Source of the DNA: Piper betle
Lineage: Eukaryota; Streptophyta; Magnoliopsida; Piperales; Piperaceae
DNA: 64,000 nt
Direction: 5' to 3'
NCBI GenBank assembly: GCA_033002965.1
Contig: JAURVB010014165.1
Coordinates: forward strand, 29,687-93,686
Both the position numbers and the translations under genes were made by a program. Every line of letters starts with the position of its first letter. The first letter of the stretch is position 1. Positions 12,501-25,067 of the stretch are shown piece after piece. The notes under the pieces were generated by a model that was given only the letters and a program-made list of their open reading frames with translations, did no database searches and was not told the DNA's origin.

Positions 12501-12508
12501 TATAAATA
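12501..12508 (+). promoter_or_regulatory. TATA box of the solo LTR promoter
   Basis: TATAAATA lies about 420 bp into the solo LTR, where a U3/R boundary would be expected, followed by AGGGTTTTAAAGAG and a purine-rich leader. Confidence 0.55.
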
Positions 12509-13042
12509 TGATTAGGGTTTTAAAGAGAAAGGAGAAGAACAACATTAGACGGCTAAGAGACGGCACGAAAGGCAAGAGAAGGAAGACGAAGAAGTTGGAT
12601 TAGAAGAAAAAGACGCTTTTTCCAAAATAGTTTTTCTTTATTTTGATTTAAATTTCTTGGTAATTAAATGATGTATTTCATATCACATATAAATTTTTTG
12701 AGTTTAATCGAATACTTAATGGTGTAATTTCTTTTAGGATTTTCAATGACACTTAGTGCATGGATAAATAAAAAGTTATTAATTTTTATCTATGTGATTG
12801 TGATGTTGGATCATCTATTTTATTCTGTTTATTAATGCCATCATTTGCTTGATCACCTATTGATTGATCTAGAACTTTGATCTTGTCTAGAGATAGAAAG
12901 ATTAAATTTGTCAATAAATGAAATAGCCTTTGTTCATCTATTTTAGGTGATTTACTTATGAGATAGATATATGCTGTCTTGGGTAACTATCAAGGGCAAA
13001 ACTTAAAGTATCATTTTGCATACATAATTCCATAGAGATATT

Positions 13043-13164
13043 GGAGTTGGGTGCTAGTGATAAGTTTATGGTGAATCTAAGAGATGTCTTAAATAATTAA
13101 TTAGGAGTTGGGTGCAAGTGATAAGTTTATGGTGAATCTAAGAAATGTCATAAATAATTAATTC
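13043..13164 (+). repeat. 61-bp tandem duplication inside the solo LTR
   Basis: GGAGTTGGGTGC begins at 13043 and again at 13104. The two units differ at a few positions, so the duplication is older than the 162-bp one near the left end. Confidence 0.85.
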
Positions 13165-14380
13165 CCGTAGTTAATAATCCAAATGTGCAATCATAGGTAG
13201 AAGTTATAACTTTAATCATATAGAGCACTAAGTGAAATTGAAAATCCTTGGTTTGTCGTCTTATACCATTTAAATATTGCATGTTAGGTTAATTTAATTT
13301 TAGTTTATAATTAAATCACTCTTTGAATTTGCTTTCATTTAAGTATAATTAATTAAATTAGTTTTGGTAATTGATAATTTCTAGTAATAATTCCTCGTGG
13401 GACGATTCTTTCTTATCACTTTTATTACTTTATTTGGCACGTGCACTTGCATTGAAATTTCCACATCACAAATCTAGATAAGTTGAATACACCACCTTTA
13501 AAATTTATAACTCCAAAATCACGCGCTAAAAATTCTGAAAATTGTTGGAATGAAACTAGACTTTTAAAGGAATTCATCAAAATAAGAATCATGCCGAAAT
13601 TTTGTAGTGAGAGTTATGATTTTTACAAGTCAAAAGATAAATCAGGAAAATTCCAACATGTAGTACATGGAGAAGATATTTCCTTTGGACAAACTGTCTT
13701 AGCCGAACTTATGGTCCACTGAAAATATTAAGATTATATAATAGAGAAGATATTTCTCTCTTTGTAGTCTACACCCTGATAACCCTGGGTTGAGAATTTT
13801 CTTTCCCCAAGATAAATGTGATTGTAATTGATACAGTTTAATGGGTTAAACTGTTTTTATAAGGGCAAATATGGATTATTCACCTATTCATGGAGGGTGC
13901 AAATTTGAGTTTTGTTTACCTCAAATTCATCTACTATATATTCATTTGCTTCAAATTTGAGTCAAGCTATTAATTATTCAAGTTGCTTCAAGTTCAAGTT
14001 GAGTTTGAGTTGAATTAATACATGTGTTTATAGTTTATCTCTAGTACCAAGTAAAAATTCTATTTTTTACAAAAATCATGATAGATTGAGTATGTTACCT
14101 TTAGAAATTCATAACTTCAAAATCACAAGTCTAAAAGTACTGAAAATTCCTGAAATGAAACTAGACTTTTAAAGGAATCCTTGAAAATAAGAATCATATC
14201 AATCAAGTTTTTGTAGTGACAGTTATAATTTTTACAAGTTGTTCGATAAATCAGGAAAAATCCAAAACGTAGTACATGGACAAGATATTTCTTCTAGACA
14301 AATGGTCTTGGCCAAACTCATAGTCCATTGGAAATATTAAGATTATATGATAAAGAAGATATTTTCTTAATGAAAATAAG

Positions 14381-15404
14381 TTGTTAAAGAATTTGTCCAG
14401 AAAGGTTTGTTCAGTGTAAATGAGGAACAAGTTACTATATAAATAGACAAAAGGGAATTTTATGGTGAATAAGTTGGACATAGTCACATGTGAACCAAGT
14501 CCATATCACCAACAAGGTGTTTGCTAAGATAAAGTAAGAATTAATGCAAAGCTAAGTACTTAACATTAGCTAGTAGATTAATCTGAGTAGAGCCAAACAT
14601 GTTTAAAGGGCACTTGTACTTAAATTGCACCTACGAGTCAATTTTGGTCAAGAACACAGTTTATTTTTGTCTTAAAAGAGGTGTTCTTAGATCATGTAGA
14701 ATTAATAGGATTGTTAGTTTCTTAGAAGATCAAGAATTTAAGTAAACGGGTAGAAGCTCCTTAATATTTTATCCTACACTAGTAATGAAGCAAGTATTTG
14801 ACATAAGATAGGCAAGAGGTATATAAGGACATAAGTGAGACAACCTCACTCTCCAAAATCACAACTCACGTCCTCCTCTTTTCCTCTTCCTTGGCTACAA
14901 CGTCCATGCCTCTTCCTCCTCTCTTCCTTAGTTTCGTGGTGGAGGAAATGCTTTCCAACCACCCTCCCTTCTTTATGTTTTGGCGAGTGTGGATCATATT
15001 CTCCTTAGTTTTTCAAGAAAAGAGAACTACGGCTTGTGTTCTAAGGAAAATTAACAAGGTTAAAGGTTAGTAATTGAAACATAGATCTAAATTTCGTGGA
15101 GTTCATGCATGCATATCATGAATCATCATGTTTTATTGATTGTTAAATCAATTATGAATGAATTGCTTGCGAGTTTATACTTTTATTCAAGTTTCATGGA
15201 CGAACAACATAGAATTGTTATTAAAAACTAATAAGATGATCTATGATTGACTTTGGTGTCATGTTTTGATGTCATGATAATTATATAAATTATGAGATAA
15301 AACAATGAATTAAGAATGTTTTTTTGATTTGTTGTATGTTTTGATTAAGATTATGAATTGACTGTAGTTTACCTACTTAAGAAAAACCATTGAAGTATAA
15401 ACTA
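14381..15404 (+). other. Duplicated non-coding sequence of block A
   Basis: From about 14960 this matches block B at about 48985-49400 (shared AAGGTTAAAGGTTAGTAAT and TTCATGCATGCATATCATG words). No coding potential is recognised. Confidence 0.6.
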
Positions 15405-16245
15405 TCCGGGAAATTGCCCGGAAAGGGCGGAATCGCCACAGGTGAGGTGGCATCACTGGCGGCAATCGCAACCATGGCAAAGGTCGCTATCAGTCTCAAA
15501 TGGAAGATCTCAGAGAGGGAAAGCGGTCGGGGTGGTCAAACTGGTCAGAGGTGGCTCGTCGGCGCTGGAAAGAACTCGAACGGAGGCGGCAGAGGAGGAA
15601 ACTGGCTTCCGAAAACTCTCTCGCCGGCAGCAACTGCGGCGGCACCGATGGTCTTGAGTGGTACAAATGGAAGACCGGCCATGAGGCTGTCATGGGGGTG
15701 CGAGTCCGATGGCCGGGGGCGACGTGGAGACTCACCGGCTGCAAGCCAAATTGGCGGCGACGTAATGGTGGCACCTATGGGTATATGCCATATATATACG
15801 GACAAAAAGCTTGAATCGAGACCGTCCAAAGCCGAAACTGACTCGAGTCCTAAAAGTGGCTCTATAGGTGGGAATTGAGGTAATAAGGGTCAATGGGTCT
15901 CGAAACCCTAAACACAATTGAGCTAGGCCCAATTAGGCACAATCTGAGAGATCTAAAATTCCTATGCTACATGCAAATGAAATACCTAAAAATCCCAAAT
16001 GGCTGTTAAATGCTACAGCAGCCTAGATCTAGGCCTAAAATCTTGACTAACTCATAAAAATTATATATATACCTTGTGTATACACTGATATCTCATTATA
16101 TATAATATAATAGCTGAAACAATCTTATGCATGTCAAACATACTCAGCCTTCATAACATACTCATATAACTATCTGGGCCCCATACTCTCATATTCTCGA
16201 ACTGACTGAATACTGACCCAAATAGGGAAAAATGAAAATCGGCTA
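15405..16245 (+). mobile_element. Truncated LTR copy related to the 3,065-bp solo LTR
   Basis: The sequence is collinear with 9770-10870: a GC-rich part, then the shared CACCTATGGGTATAT, GACTCGAGTCCTAAAAGT and GCCTAGATCTAGGCC words. Block B has uninterrupted sequence here (about 49390-49420), so this is an insertion in block A. The 5' part is missing and no target duplication is visible. The overlapping open frames (15390-15878 and others) are in the GC-rich LTR part and are not genes. Confidence 0.7.
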
Positions 16246-18055
16246 ACCCTGCCAACCCATAAATTTGTGCTCACAAAACTTGAGAGCCCCAAACTTTTTT
16301 TCGCTCAAATCAAATAAAAATCAGATGAGAAACAATAAAAACAAAATAGGTCTTCGCCCCCAGTGCTGTGGCATTGGAAAAAGAGAAAAAAGACTCGAGG
16401 TTGAGTGACGCGGCACACAAAGTTGTGGTGCCAAGCACGTTGGCTATTTTAAAACGGTTATAACTTTTCCATTAAAACTCAAACTGTTCAAGTGTTTCGT
16501 CTCGCATTATGATCATCATGATCTCTAGTTTATATTTATTAAATTTCAGAGGCTTTGGATAAGTACACCAAGGGATGTGTATTTTTAAAGTAAGGGGTTT
16601 AACTTGATCTTTTTGTTGATGTTATGCTTCAATTATGTTATTATTGTGATTAGATAATAATTGTATGATATTGTGTACATGTATGAATTGTTTGCATGTT
16701 GAATGAGCATCATGTCCATATCATGTCATGTCATATCATCTAGGCATCAGTAAGCTAGTATGGGTTAATATATAGTCGTATATGTTTGTTTAGACTATGA
16801 GTTGAGCAACCATGCAACTAGGAGCTCGGATCTTCTCGACTAACTACATCTGTTTAGTTGATGTTTAATGATCCCTTTTTAGTCTGGGTTAATATATAGT
16901 TGTATATATTTGTTTAGACTATGAGTTGAGCAACCATGCAACTAGGAGCTAAGATCTTCTCAACTAACTACATCTGTTTAGTTGATGTTTAATGATCCCT
17001 TTTTGTTGATGTTTAGATGGATTAATCATTGATTAAACTAGTTTTATAATATATTATCATGTTATAGTTACAAGCAATCATATTATTAAGTAATCAAGTT
17101 ATCAAGATATAAGTACCAAGTTTAATTCATAATTTCAACTGTTATGTCGAAGCGCAAGGTCTAGACCTAAAAACATGTTTTCATGTTGTTTTATTTAATT
17201 GTATGATAGCTTAGTAGATGTTCTACGCCATATACTGGTGCATCTCCCTAAGCAAGGACCACAGTCTTTGTTCTATGACTATTGTCTTGACGACACTAGT
17301 GATCACCGGTGGTTTATTCATGTGATCACGTGGGACTTGTGGTGACCACCGCATTTCATAAATTAAGTTAAGATGTAATAACTCTCAAGAGGTACTTATG
17401 TGCCAAAATTATTAGTAGTCGATGTTATCCAAGTGCTAAGATAAATGCGTTGTTTTTGCTTTCATGTGCTTTCATGTTTTATTCATACCACCCATGTTGG
17501 GTATTAAATTCAGTATTCGTGTTTCAGTTAAGTTAATTTATTAGGGCTTACATGTATGTCACATAGGTAATTAAGTAAACTATATTTTCGTGTTGTGTGC
17601 TAATTATATTAATCTATTCTGACTTTCTGTTAAGTCAGATAAGTAACATTAATTAGTAAATTAGTTGTTAGTATCAATAAATCAATTACATGATATATTT
17701 AGTATACCAGTTATCATGCTATGTACAAGCACATGTTTATAATTAACTTACCTAGGCTTATTACTAAGTCACATTTGTAATTAAGTGTCATGTTTTCATG
17801 ATGTGCAAGTATATTAACCTACTAGGGCTTATAAATAGGTCACATGAGTAGTGTTAATCAGTTTATTAGTTAATTAGTTAACTAGTTATCAAGTTAAATT
17901 CACTTTTATTCAGCTATGATGTTTATATTCAGTTCTATAAAATTACAATTTATTCACCTTCGGTTCATATAAAGTTATGTATGGATGCAAGTTATAAATG
18001 TTGATTATATGCAAAGTAAAATTTCAGTTTAATCGTTGTTTTCTTAGTTATCATT
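16246..18055 (+). other. Duplicated non-coding sequence of block A, right part
   Basis: Homologous to about 49410-51175 of block B, including the CCATATA.TGGTGCATCTCCC region (17230 and 50350) and the CTTACATGTA.GTCACAT words. No gene is recognised. Homology ends at about 18055, where a G-rich block follows in place of the CTAAGACTCAG sequence of block B. Confidence 0.6.
16763..17002 (+). repeat. 124-bp tandem duplication, block A only
   Basis: GGTTAATATATAG begins at 16763 and at 16887. The two units share ATGAGTTGAGCAACCATGCA and the following CTAGGAGCT. Block B has one unit (about 49975-50095), so this expansion came after the segmental duplication. Confidence 0.85.
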
Positions 18056-18320
18056 TTTTTCTTGGGGGGGGTTGTGCGATGGTAAGGGGCAGGAGGATCA
18101 GCGGACGGGGCCAGTATGGAATGGGGCGGACTGGGCGGGGGGGGGGGGCGGCAGGGAGTGAGGCGGAGTGAACTAGGTGGGGGAGCAGTGGCAGTGGCGG
18201 CGACGTGGGGGGTGCGGAGCCATGACAGGGGGGGCGGCGACAGTGGGGGGTAGTGTGGGGCGGGAGGGAGGGGGTGTGGGTCGTCAGGGGCATGGCAGCC
18301 GGAGGACGCATCAGCGATGC
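18056..18320 (+). other. G-rich block with quadruplex potential
   Basis: The plus strand is strongly G-biased, with many runs of four or more G and a 12-G run at 18137-18148. The minus-strand open frame across it (18051-18398) is a low-complexity proline/histidine-rich artefact. It is flanked by AT-rich sequence and marks the end of homology with block B. Confidence 0.7.
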
Positions 18321-19084
18321 ATCAAGAGAATCAAGGGGAAATAAATAGTCGGCGGCATTCTCATAATTAAAAGTTAACTCGTCTCCAACTAGAATCAAAA
18401 ATAATAACTAACTACAAATAATTAAAAAATCCAAAAATATATAAAAATACCATAAAATATAATGCATACCATAACATCAAAATAATATATTTGATAATTA
18501 ATAACCCACTGATTTTGACTAATTCAAGTGAACTAGTTTTTGTCCAATTTTCAATGGATCGGTCTGATTGAATGACTCCATTCCAATCCGATTCAACGTC
18601 TGATTCTGATTTTTGCAACTATGCTAGATACTCACACTCACTCAGCACACACAAAATTTTGAAATAGAAATGTGGGAAGAAGAACTAGCTTGAGGGAAAA
18701 TAAAGCTTATATGGGAACTTCTATTGATTGACAATTATATTACATAACAGAACTACTTGGAAGAATTGAGGATTTCTTGTTTCACTTATCTTTTCATGGT
18801 AGTTTAGTACCTTTTCTAAGAATTTGTCCCAAATTTTTAATATTTGTCTTCATAAAGCATAATAGACATTCAAAATCAAATTTGTGATTACCATTCTTTA
18901 TTTGAATAAGGATGTTTCCCTTTCATTGAACAACTTTATAACCACCACCGAATTGTAATTCAAAAGAAAGCATGTTGGAGACTACAATGCCACTATAACT
19001 AGTTCACTCTAACGTTTGTGGTTCTATCATTCTTATATTAGTCAACAAGAGCAAATAATATCATACTTTCGTTCATGCTTATAG
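18321..19084. other. AT-rich spacer
   Basis: No gene, repeat boundary or RNA gene is recognised. It may include 5' parts of the copia remnant that follows. Confidence 0.35.
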
Positions 19085-19760
19085 CAGAAAGATATATGTA
19101 TCTCAAAAACAAATCTGAAGTCTTTAGTTGATTTAAGAAGTTTAAAGCTTTCGCAAACCAAGAGAGTTGTTATTATATCAAAACATTGGGATCTTACCGA
19201 GGTGGTAAGTTCACGTCAAAGAATTTTGAAATTTTTTGTGAAGACAATGAATTTTGGAGACAATTGATAGCTTCATATCCCCACAACAAAATGATGTGGT
19301 TGAAAAAAGAATATTTCTGTCCTTGATATCATTCGAAGAATAACTAAACGAAGGACTTGACAAAATAATTATGGCACAGAAGCGTTGTCTATGTCTACCT
19401 ACTAAATTGGTGTCCTACACGACACATACGTGGAAAGACTCTTCAAGGAGCACGGAGATGAAAGAAGTCTTATGTGTCACGTTTCAAAATTTTTGTGGCG
19501 TTGCATATACCCATACACCTACACATTATGTCAAAAGGAGAAAACTTGATAAAAACATAAAATATATTTTTTATGACGAAGAAGCAACACTTGTAAGTTT
19601 TATGATCCACACAAGAGAAAATTATGATAAGTGGAGATGTAGAGTGTGATCAAGAAATAACATGAGATTAGAACGGTCTAGAAAACGCCATAAACATACT
19701 ACCACTTATTGAGAAAGAAGAGAAAAGTTATTTGATATGGAAGATGTGAAGACCTCATCA
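19085..19760 (+). pseudogene. Copia integrase remnant
   Basis: Across several frames the translation shows copia integrase blocks: YYIKTLGSYRGGKF, then FEIFCEDNEFWRQLIASY, then YLLNWCPTRHIRGKTL, then VALHIPIH and KYIFYDEEATLVSFMIHTRE. Frame changes and stops are frequent. The second catalytic Asp region (SDRGGE in the family) reads SYRGGK, so it is inactive. Flanking gag, protease and RT are not recognised and no LTRs are seen. It is not the same copia subgroup as the element at 28209. Confidence 0.75.
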
Positions 19761-20213
19761 GAAGATTCATCTATCCCATGTTTAACATCGGACAAACAAC
19801 CATCTATCCCATGTTTAACATTAGACAAATAACTATAAGTTAAAAAATTACACCCATTGAATGTAGTGTCGACGTACCGAGGAAAACAAGGTTGACTGTA
19901 CACTTTTCAAAAATTTTATTTGAAGCTTGAGGCATTTGACATTTACAAGACCAAATATTCAATTTGGTGTTGGAATGAATAATCGGTAAATAAATAAACT
20001 TAACAATGACCTACATGATGGCTATAAAGAGAATATTGCGCAATGGAAGCGAAATGGACCCATTAATGTAAAAGGATGTTGGCGGGGGGCAATGGTGCAT
20101 CGAGTTTGGCGAGAGGTCCAGGCACTGGGTTGACGTTGAGGACGAATAGGTGGCGTGTGACGTTGGAGTTCCACCGACTGTTCCCCGCATTAGTTAGGAG
20201 AGAGGTGCCAAGG
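19761..20213. other. Spacer before the gypsy element
   Basis: No gene is recognised. A short direct repeat (CATCTATCCCATGTTTAACAT, copies near 19770 and 19801) is present. The 5' LTR of the following gypsy element should lie near here but I could not identify it. Confidence 0.35.
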
Positions 20214-23200
20214 ATGGCAAATGAGGAGGACAAGTTTAATGTGAAAAAATTATTACGAATGGGGCCAAGGTGGTCACCTGTGGGACGGATCCAATCCAGA
20301 CGGAGAAGTGAATAAATGTCACCCAGACAGCCTTTTGGGCTTTGCAGGTGCCGAACAAGAACAAGACCTGATTGGCATCATGTATGCTTCAGGAGGCAGC
20401 ATACCAGCGGTGGAAGACCACGATGGAGACCAAATTTCGGCACCCGGACGTAAACTTCATTACTTGGCGGAGTTTGTGGAAGTCTTCAATGAGTAATATT
20501 TTCTTGAACTGGTTGTCCAGTAAAAAGCGTTGGAGTTTACTAACTTGACGCAAGGGATTGATTCGGTGACGGAGTATGCTAGGATGTTTCTAGCCTTGGA
20601 ACACTTCTTCCCCAGATCATTGGCAAATGAGAAGGCCCATGCTTACAAGATCTTTTCTTCTTCAATTCGGATTGCAAACATCCTTTGAACCAACCTTAAT
20701 GATGGCATTAATGCAGTGGCCAATCATGAACTAATCCCGGAACGGAAGCAAGCACAGAAGAATCCTCATTCCCGGTCAAACTGGTGAACAATGGCCGGTG
20801 CAGAACCAGAATAAGAGGAAACGAGAGGATGAACGACATCTGGCAAGGTGCAAGAACTACAATCAGAACCATGAGGGTAAGTGCCCTGAGCCTATCCAGT
20901 TCTTTAACTATGGGAAGACAGGGCACGGGAAGAAGGATTGTCAAGTGCTTGCTCAGAATTCATAGCCAGAGAGGCCTAGACCACCTGCAAAGTGATCTGT
21001 CCTAGTGGATGCCACAACAACGGGCAGAGGGAAGACCAAGTTGTACATGATTGAGGCGGACGATGATGTGGATGCATCTGAGACAGTGGAAGGTACAATT
21101 CTAATCCAGACTCAAGTTAATGTTTTATTTGATTCTGGGTGTACGAGCACTTTCATGTCCTCACTCTTAGTCACCAACCTGCCTAACCCATTGAGGATCT
21201 CCATGGCAACAAGAAATTCAAAAGTCACCAAGTTGGGAGGGAGGGACTTGTCCTTAGACATTCAGGGGACTTTCAATAAATGGGATTTGTCATGTATGGT
21301 TTGATAGACTATGACTTAATCATGGGAATGGATTGGTTTTTAACTCACCAGGCATTCCTTATCTGTGAGAATAAAAGAGTGGTTCATAAACCTTCTACTT
21401 GTGAGATGTGAGTGATATTTCTAGGTTCTGCATCTAATCCTTCATCGTGTATCGTGTCTGTCAGGAAGGCAGCTAAATTGCTAAGTTAGGGGTGCGAGGC
21501 CTTTATGGCAAGTCCGATCCTGATTTAGAACCCAAAAATATAGTTTTCATTCCTGTAGTTGCCAAATTCGATGATGTCATTCAGGAGGAGCTACAAGGCC
21601 TACTTCTGTAGTGAGAAGTAGAATTCACGATCGATCTGGCATAAGATATGACACCAATCTCTAAGGCACCCTACCGCATGGCTCCAGCTAAACTAAAAGA
21701 ACTGAAGACCCAGTTGAAGGAGTTATAGACAACTGGATTCACTCAACCGAGTACTTCTCCTTAGGGAGCACCGGTCTTGTTTGTGATAACGAAGGATGGA
21801 TCACTTCATTTATGCATTGATCTTCGGCAACTCAACCAAGTCACCGTTAAAAATCAATACCCCTTATTGAGAATTGATGACTTGTTTAATCAGCTGAAAT
21901 CAACAAAAGAGTGTTCTCCAAGATTAACCTTAGATTGGACTACCATAAATTGTGAGTCAAGGAGTCAGATGTGGAGAAAACGACATTCAAAACCAGATAC
22001 TAGCATTATGAATACCTTGTCATGCCATTTAGACTAACAAATGCCCCCTACGGCTTTTATGTCCGAGCGTACCATCTATATTTGGATAAGTTCATCATTG
22101 TATTTGTGGATGACATATTGGTGTATTAGGATAATGAACAATATCATGAACACCATCTAAGGATTGCACTCCAAGTGTTGCGAGAGAACTAGTTGTTTGC
22201 TAAGCTCTTTAACTGCAAATTCCAGTTGAATGAGGTGAATTTTCTTAGGCACATTATTTCCATGAAAGACATTTTAGTGGACCTCTAAGGTACAAGAAGT
22301 AGTTGAGTGGCCACATCCAACTGATATTAGAAATTTTCTTGGGTTAGCAGGCCACTATAGGAGGTGAAGGGAGTAAAGTTTGTGTGGGATGACAAGGTGC
22401 ACCAGGAAGGGAGTGAAGTTCATGTGGGATGACGTGTGTGAACAGAGCTTTCATTTCCTGAAGAAGAGTTTGACAACTGCTTCAGTGTTGACTCTTCCCA
22501 ATGGGAACGACGTATTTGTAGTCTATAGCAACACATCCAAGCTTGGGTTAGGATGTGTTCTAATGCAGAATGGGTGGGTAGTGGCACAATTTGAAGTCTT
22601 CACAAATCATAAGAGTTTGAAACACATTTTTACTCAAAGTGATCTGAACTTGAGGCAATGGCAGTGGATGGAGTACCTTAAAGACTATGACTTTGAACTA
22701 TCATATCATCCGGGGAAGCCAATCTTGTGGCAAATCTTGAGTTGGAAAGGGATGGTTGATAAGGACCAACATATGGCACGCTTATGGGCGATGTCAGCTG
22801 AAGTAATTGGCATCAACTCAGTGGAGCTGGTAGCAGGTTTGTTGGCAAATCTTATTATCTATAGTGACTTAGTGGAATAGGAAAAGCAGGCTCAAATGGA
22901 CGATGCAGATTTGGCTAAATTCATGTAGTCGTTTGTCAATGTTTCAGTGGATGATGTAGGAGTAACTAGATTTAGGGGATGACTCTGTGTGCCAAATGAC
23001 ACTACACTCCGAAAGATGATCTTCGAGGAGGCACATTGTTTGAAGTTCTCCATTCACCAAGGGACTACGAAGATGCACCAGGATCTGAAGCACACATATT
23101 GGTGGCTAGGAATGAAGAGAGATGTAGCAAGACTTTGTCTCTAAGTGTCAAACATGTCAACAGATAAAATCCAAAAATCAACATCCAGGTGGGCCGTTAA

Positions 23201-24780
23201 AGCCTCTTGACATTCCTACTTAGAAGTGGGAGTGTGTCACATATGATTTTGTGGTGAAACTTTCTCGGACTCAGAAGAAGGATGACTCTATTTGGGTGGT
23301 GGTTGATCGGTTGACAAAGTCGGCCCATTTCACTCCGACAAAGTCAACACGGACGACAGAGTACTTGGCTAGACTATACATTGACAACATTGTGCGGTTA
23401 CATGGAGTTCCAAAGGAGATTATCTCTGATCAGGGCCCCTTTTTACTTTACACTCTTGGAGTGCTTTCCTAAAGGCATTAGGCATGGAGATTTAGCTTAG
23501 TACCATGTATCACCCCCATACGGATGGTTACGATGAGTGCACCATCCAAGTGTTGGAAGACCTTCTAAGAGCTTGCATTTAGATTGGGGATGAGATTGGG
23601 AGCAACACTTGCCCTTGGTAGAATTCACATACAATAATTCTTATCGAGCAAGTATGGGCATGGCACGGCATGGCACCCTTCAAGGCATCATATGGGAGAC
23701 CCTATAGATCTCCTAGTTGTTGGTTGAAGTCTCTAGATGTGGTGATAGTAGGTCTAGAGTTGTTGCAAGAAGCGATAGAAAAAGTATGGCTCATTCAACA
23801 ACAAAATGAAAGCAGCGCAGGTTCAGCAAAAGAGTTATGCAGACATGAGACAGTGGAAACTAGAATTCTAAGTTGGGGAGCAAGTCTACCTGAAGGTGTC
23901 CCCAACTAAGGAAGTAGTACATTGTGGATCAGCTGGGAAGCTGAACCAAAATGCATTGGTCCATTTCCAATCCTTGGGCGAGTAGGGAGTTAGCATACAG
24001 ACTAGCTTTACCACCACATTTGGAGGGAGTCCACAATGTTTTTCACTTGCCGATGCTCAAGAAATATACCAGGATGTTTGCCACATCATTCTAACTACCG
24101 TAACTTGGAGATTCAGTTGGATGCTTCTTACTTGGAGGAAGTGGTGAAGATTTTAGACTGGGAAGAGAAGGTGCTTGGTTCAAGAAGGATTCCACTTGTA
24201 AAAATTCTATGGAAAAATTGGGGTATAGAGGAGGCTTCTTGGGAAAAAGAAGTGGATATGATGAAAGAATATCCTCAATTATTTGATGTGCAATTATTGT
24301 ATGATTGTGATGCTAGCTTGGAATTAATACATTTTTTTCTTGATCTTTGTGTATTTTAGATTGTGTTAGATAATAAATGTCTTAATAGTGTAGAAATTAT
24401 TCTTTTTGATGAATTATGATAACCACAGTTCAGGCGTAGTTGAAGTAATCTCGCAACCTACACGACCACAACAAACAACGAAAGCCCGAATAGACCAGTT
24501 GTTTGGGAATAGGTTTGAGCCGCCAAGGCATGGCCTGACAGGCAACGATGCACTTGAGCGGTTCTTGCGCATTCCACATTTTGATGTTCAACAAGCTGTT
24601 AGGAGGCATGATCCGTAGAGTATAGAGGATGCGGTTAGAATCGCAACCCATTGCGCTAGGCAAGTCTCAGTTCTTGAGGACTTTTACGACGCTGTGAGGG
24701 AAGTAGTGGATGGCTCGACGCCTGATGTTAGTCTTTACCTTGTTATTTTCAGGGATGAAAATTCTTAAATTAGGGAGATT
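20214..24780 (+). mobile_element. Decayed Ty3/gypsy chromovirus, coding part
   Basis: Gag begins near 20214 (MANEEDKFNVKKLLRM) and continues through KNKTWLASCMLQEAAYQRW and FTNLTQGIDSVTEYARMF. A zinc-knuckle relic near 20890-20940 (FFNYGKTGHGKKDC) has lost its first two cysteines. Protease VLFDSGCTSTF is near 21120. RT spans about 21640-22300, with FVDD at 22103-22114. RNase H is about 22420-22720. Integrase is about 23020-23700 (HHCC relic, WVVVDRLTKSAHF, IISDQG, then the Glu in DECTIQ). A chromodomain-like end is at 24150-24290 (ILDWEEKVLG, then WEEASWEKE-type residues). Many stops and frameshifts interrupt it. The chromodomain places it among chromoviruses, probably Tekay/Del-like. A purine-rich ATTAGGGAGATTG at 24769-24781 may be the polypurine tract before a 3' LTR beginning TGTAAAAACTG. 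Confidence 0.85.
24361..24768 (+). other. 3' untranslated part of the gypsy element, unassigned
   Basis: An open frame at 24406-24618 and its continuation show no domain I recognise. Its position between the chromodomain and the purine tract suggests element 3' sequence or a captured fragment. Confidence 0.35.
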
Positions 24781-25067
24781 GTAAAAACTGTGCTTTATTT
24801 ATTATTGTTATTATTATTATTATTTATTTTATTTTTGTGTTAAACCAAGGGTTGTTACACTAGTTCTTCTATAAATTCTACCACACAACTCAAAGCCTTC
24901 CATCCCTTTGACTCTAACAAGCACATGGCAAATTAACTATTAATAGAATTACATTTGAGCAATTTGATGTTCTTGCGGGCTTTATACTTTGATCAGGATT
25001 CGAAGCCACACTTTTTGGCTCTTATGCCGCATTAAGTTTGTAACCTCATAATTATTTGAGATGCAAT
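24781..25067 (+). other. Possible 3' LTR fragment of the gypsy element
   Basis: It begins TGTAAAAACTG after a purine-rich tract. The downstream boundary and a partner LTR were not found. Confidence 0.3.

Larger units (their letters stand above)
12079..13468 (+). mobile_element. Solo LTR of 1,390 bp, target-site duplication CAAAT
   Basis: The element begins TGATAACTCTATAAAAG and ends TTTCCACATCA. CAAAT occurs immediately before it (12074-12078) and after it (13469-13473). A TATA box (TATAAATA, 12501-12508) fits an LTR promoter in plus orientation, followed by a purine-rich stretch near 12530-12610. There is no coding sequence. Removing the element restores continuity of the second 620-bp unit, confirming the boundaries. 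The form is compatible with Athila/Tat-type gypsy LTRs, but the lineage is not proven. Confidence 0.9.
11146..14380 (+). repeat. About 620-bp unit repeated three times in block A
   Basis: Unit 1 is about 11146-11730. Unit 2 is about 11787-12078 plus 13474-13760 and is interrupted by the solo LTR at 12079-13468. Unit 3 is about 13790-14370. GGAGACAGG starts at 11169 and 11787, spacing 618 bp. The motif around TATGTGGTTAAACT recurs at 11823 and 13841, about 623 bp apart once the LTR and one target repeat are removed. Block B has a single diverged unit at about 48230-48840. No protein family is recognised; the open frames inside are short. Confidence 0.75.

Noticed and set aside
18051..18398. 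Proline-rich minus-strand frame
   Set aside because: Product of the G-rich tract; low complexity with no domain.
24406..24618. 70-residue frame as a separate gene
   Set aside because: It sits between the gypsy chromodomain and the probable purine tract and has no recognised domain; more likely element 3' sequence.
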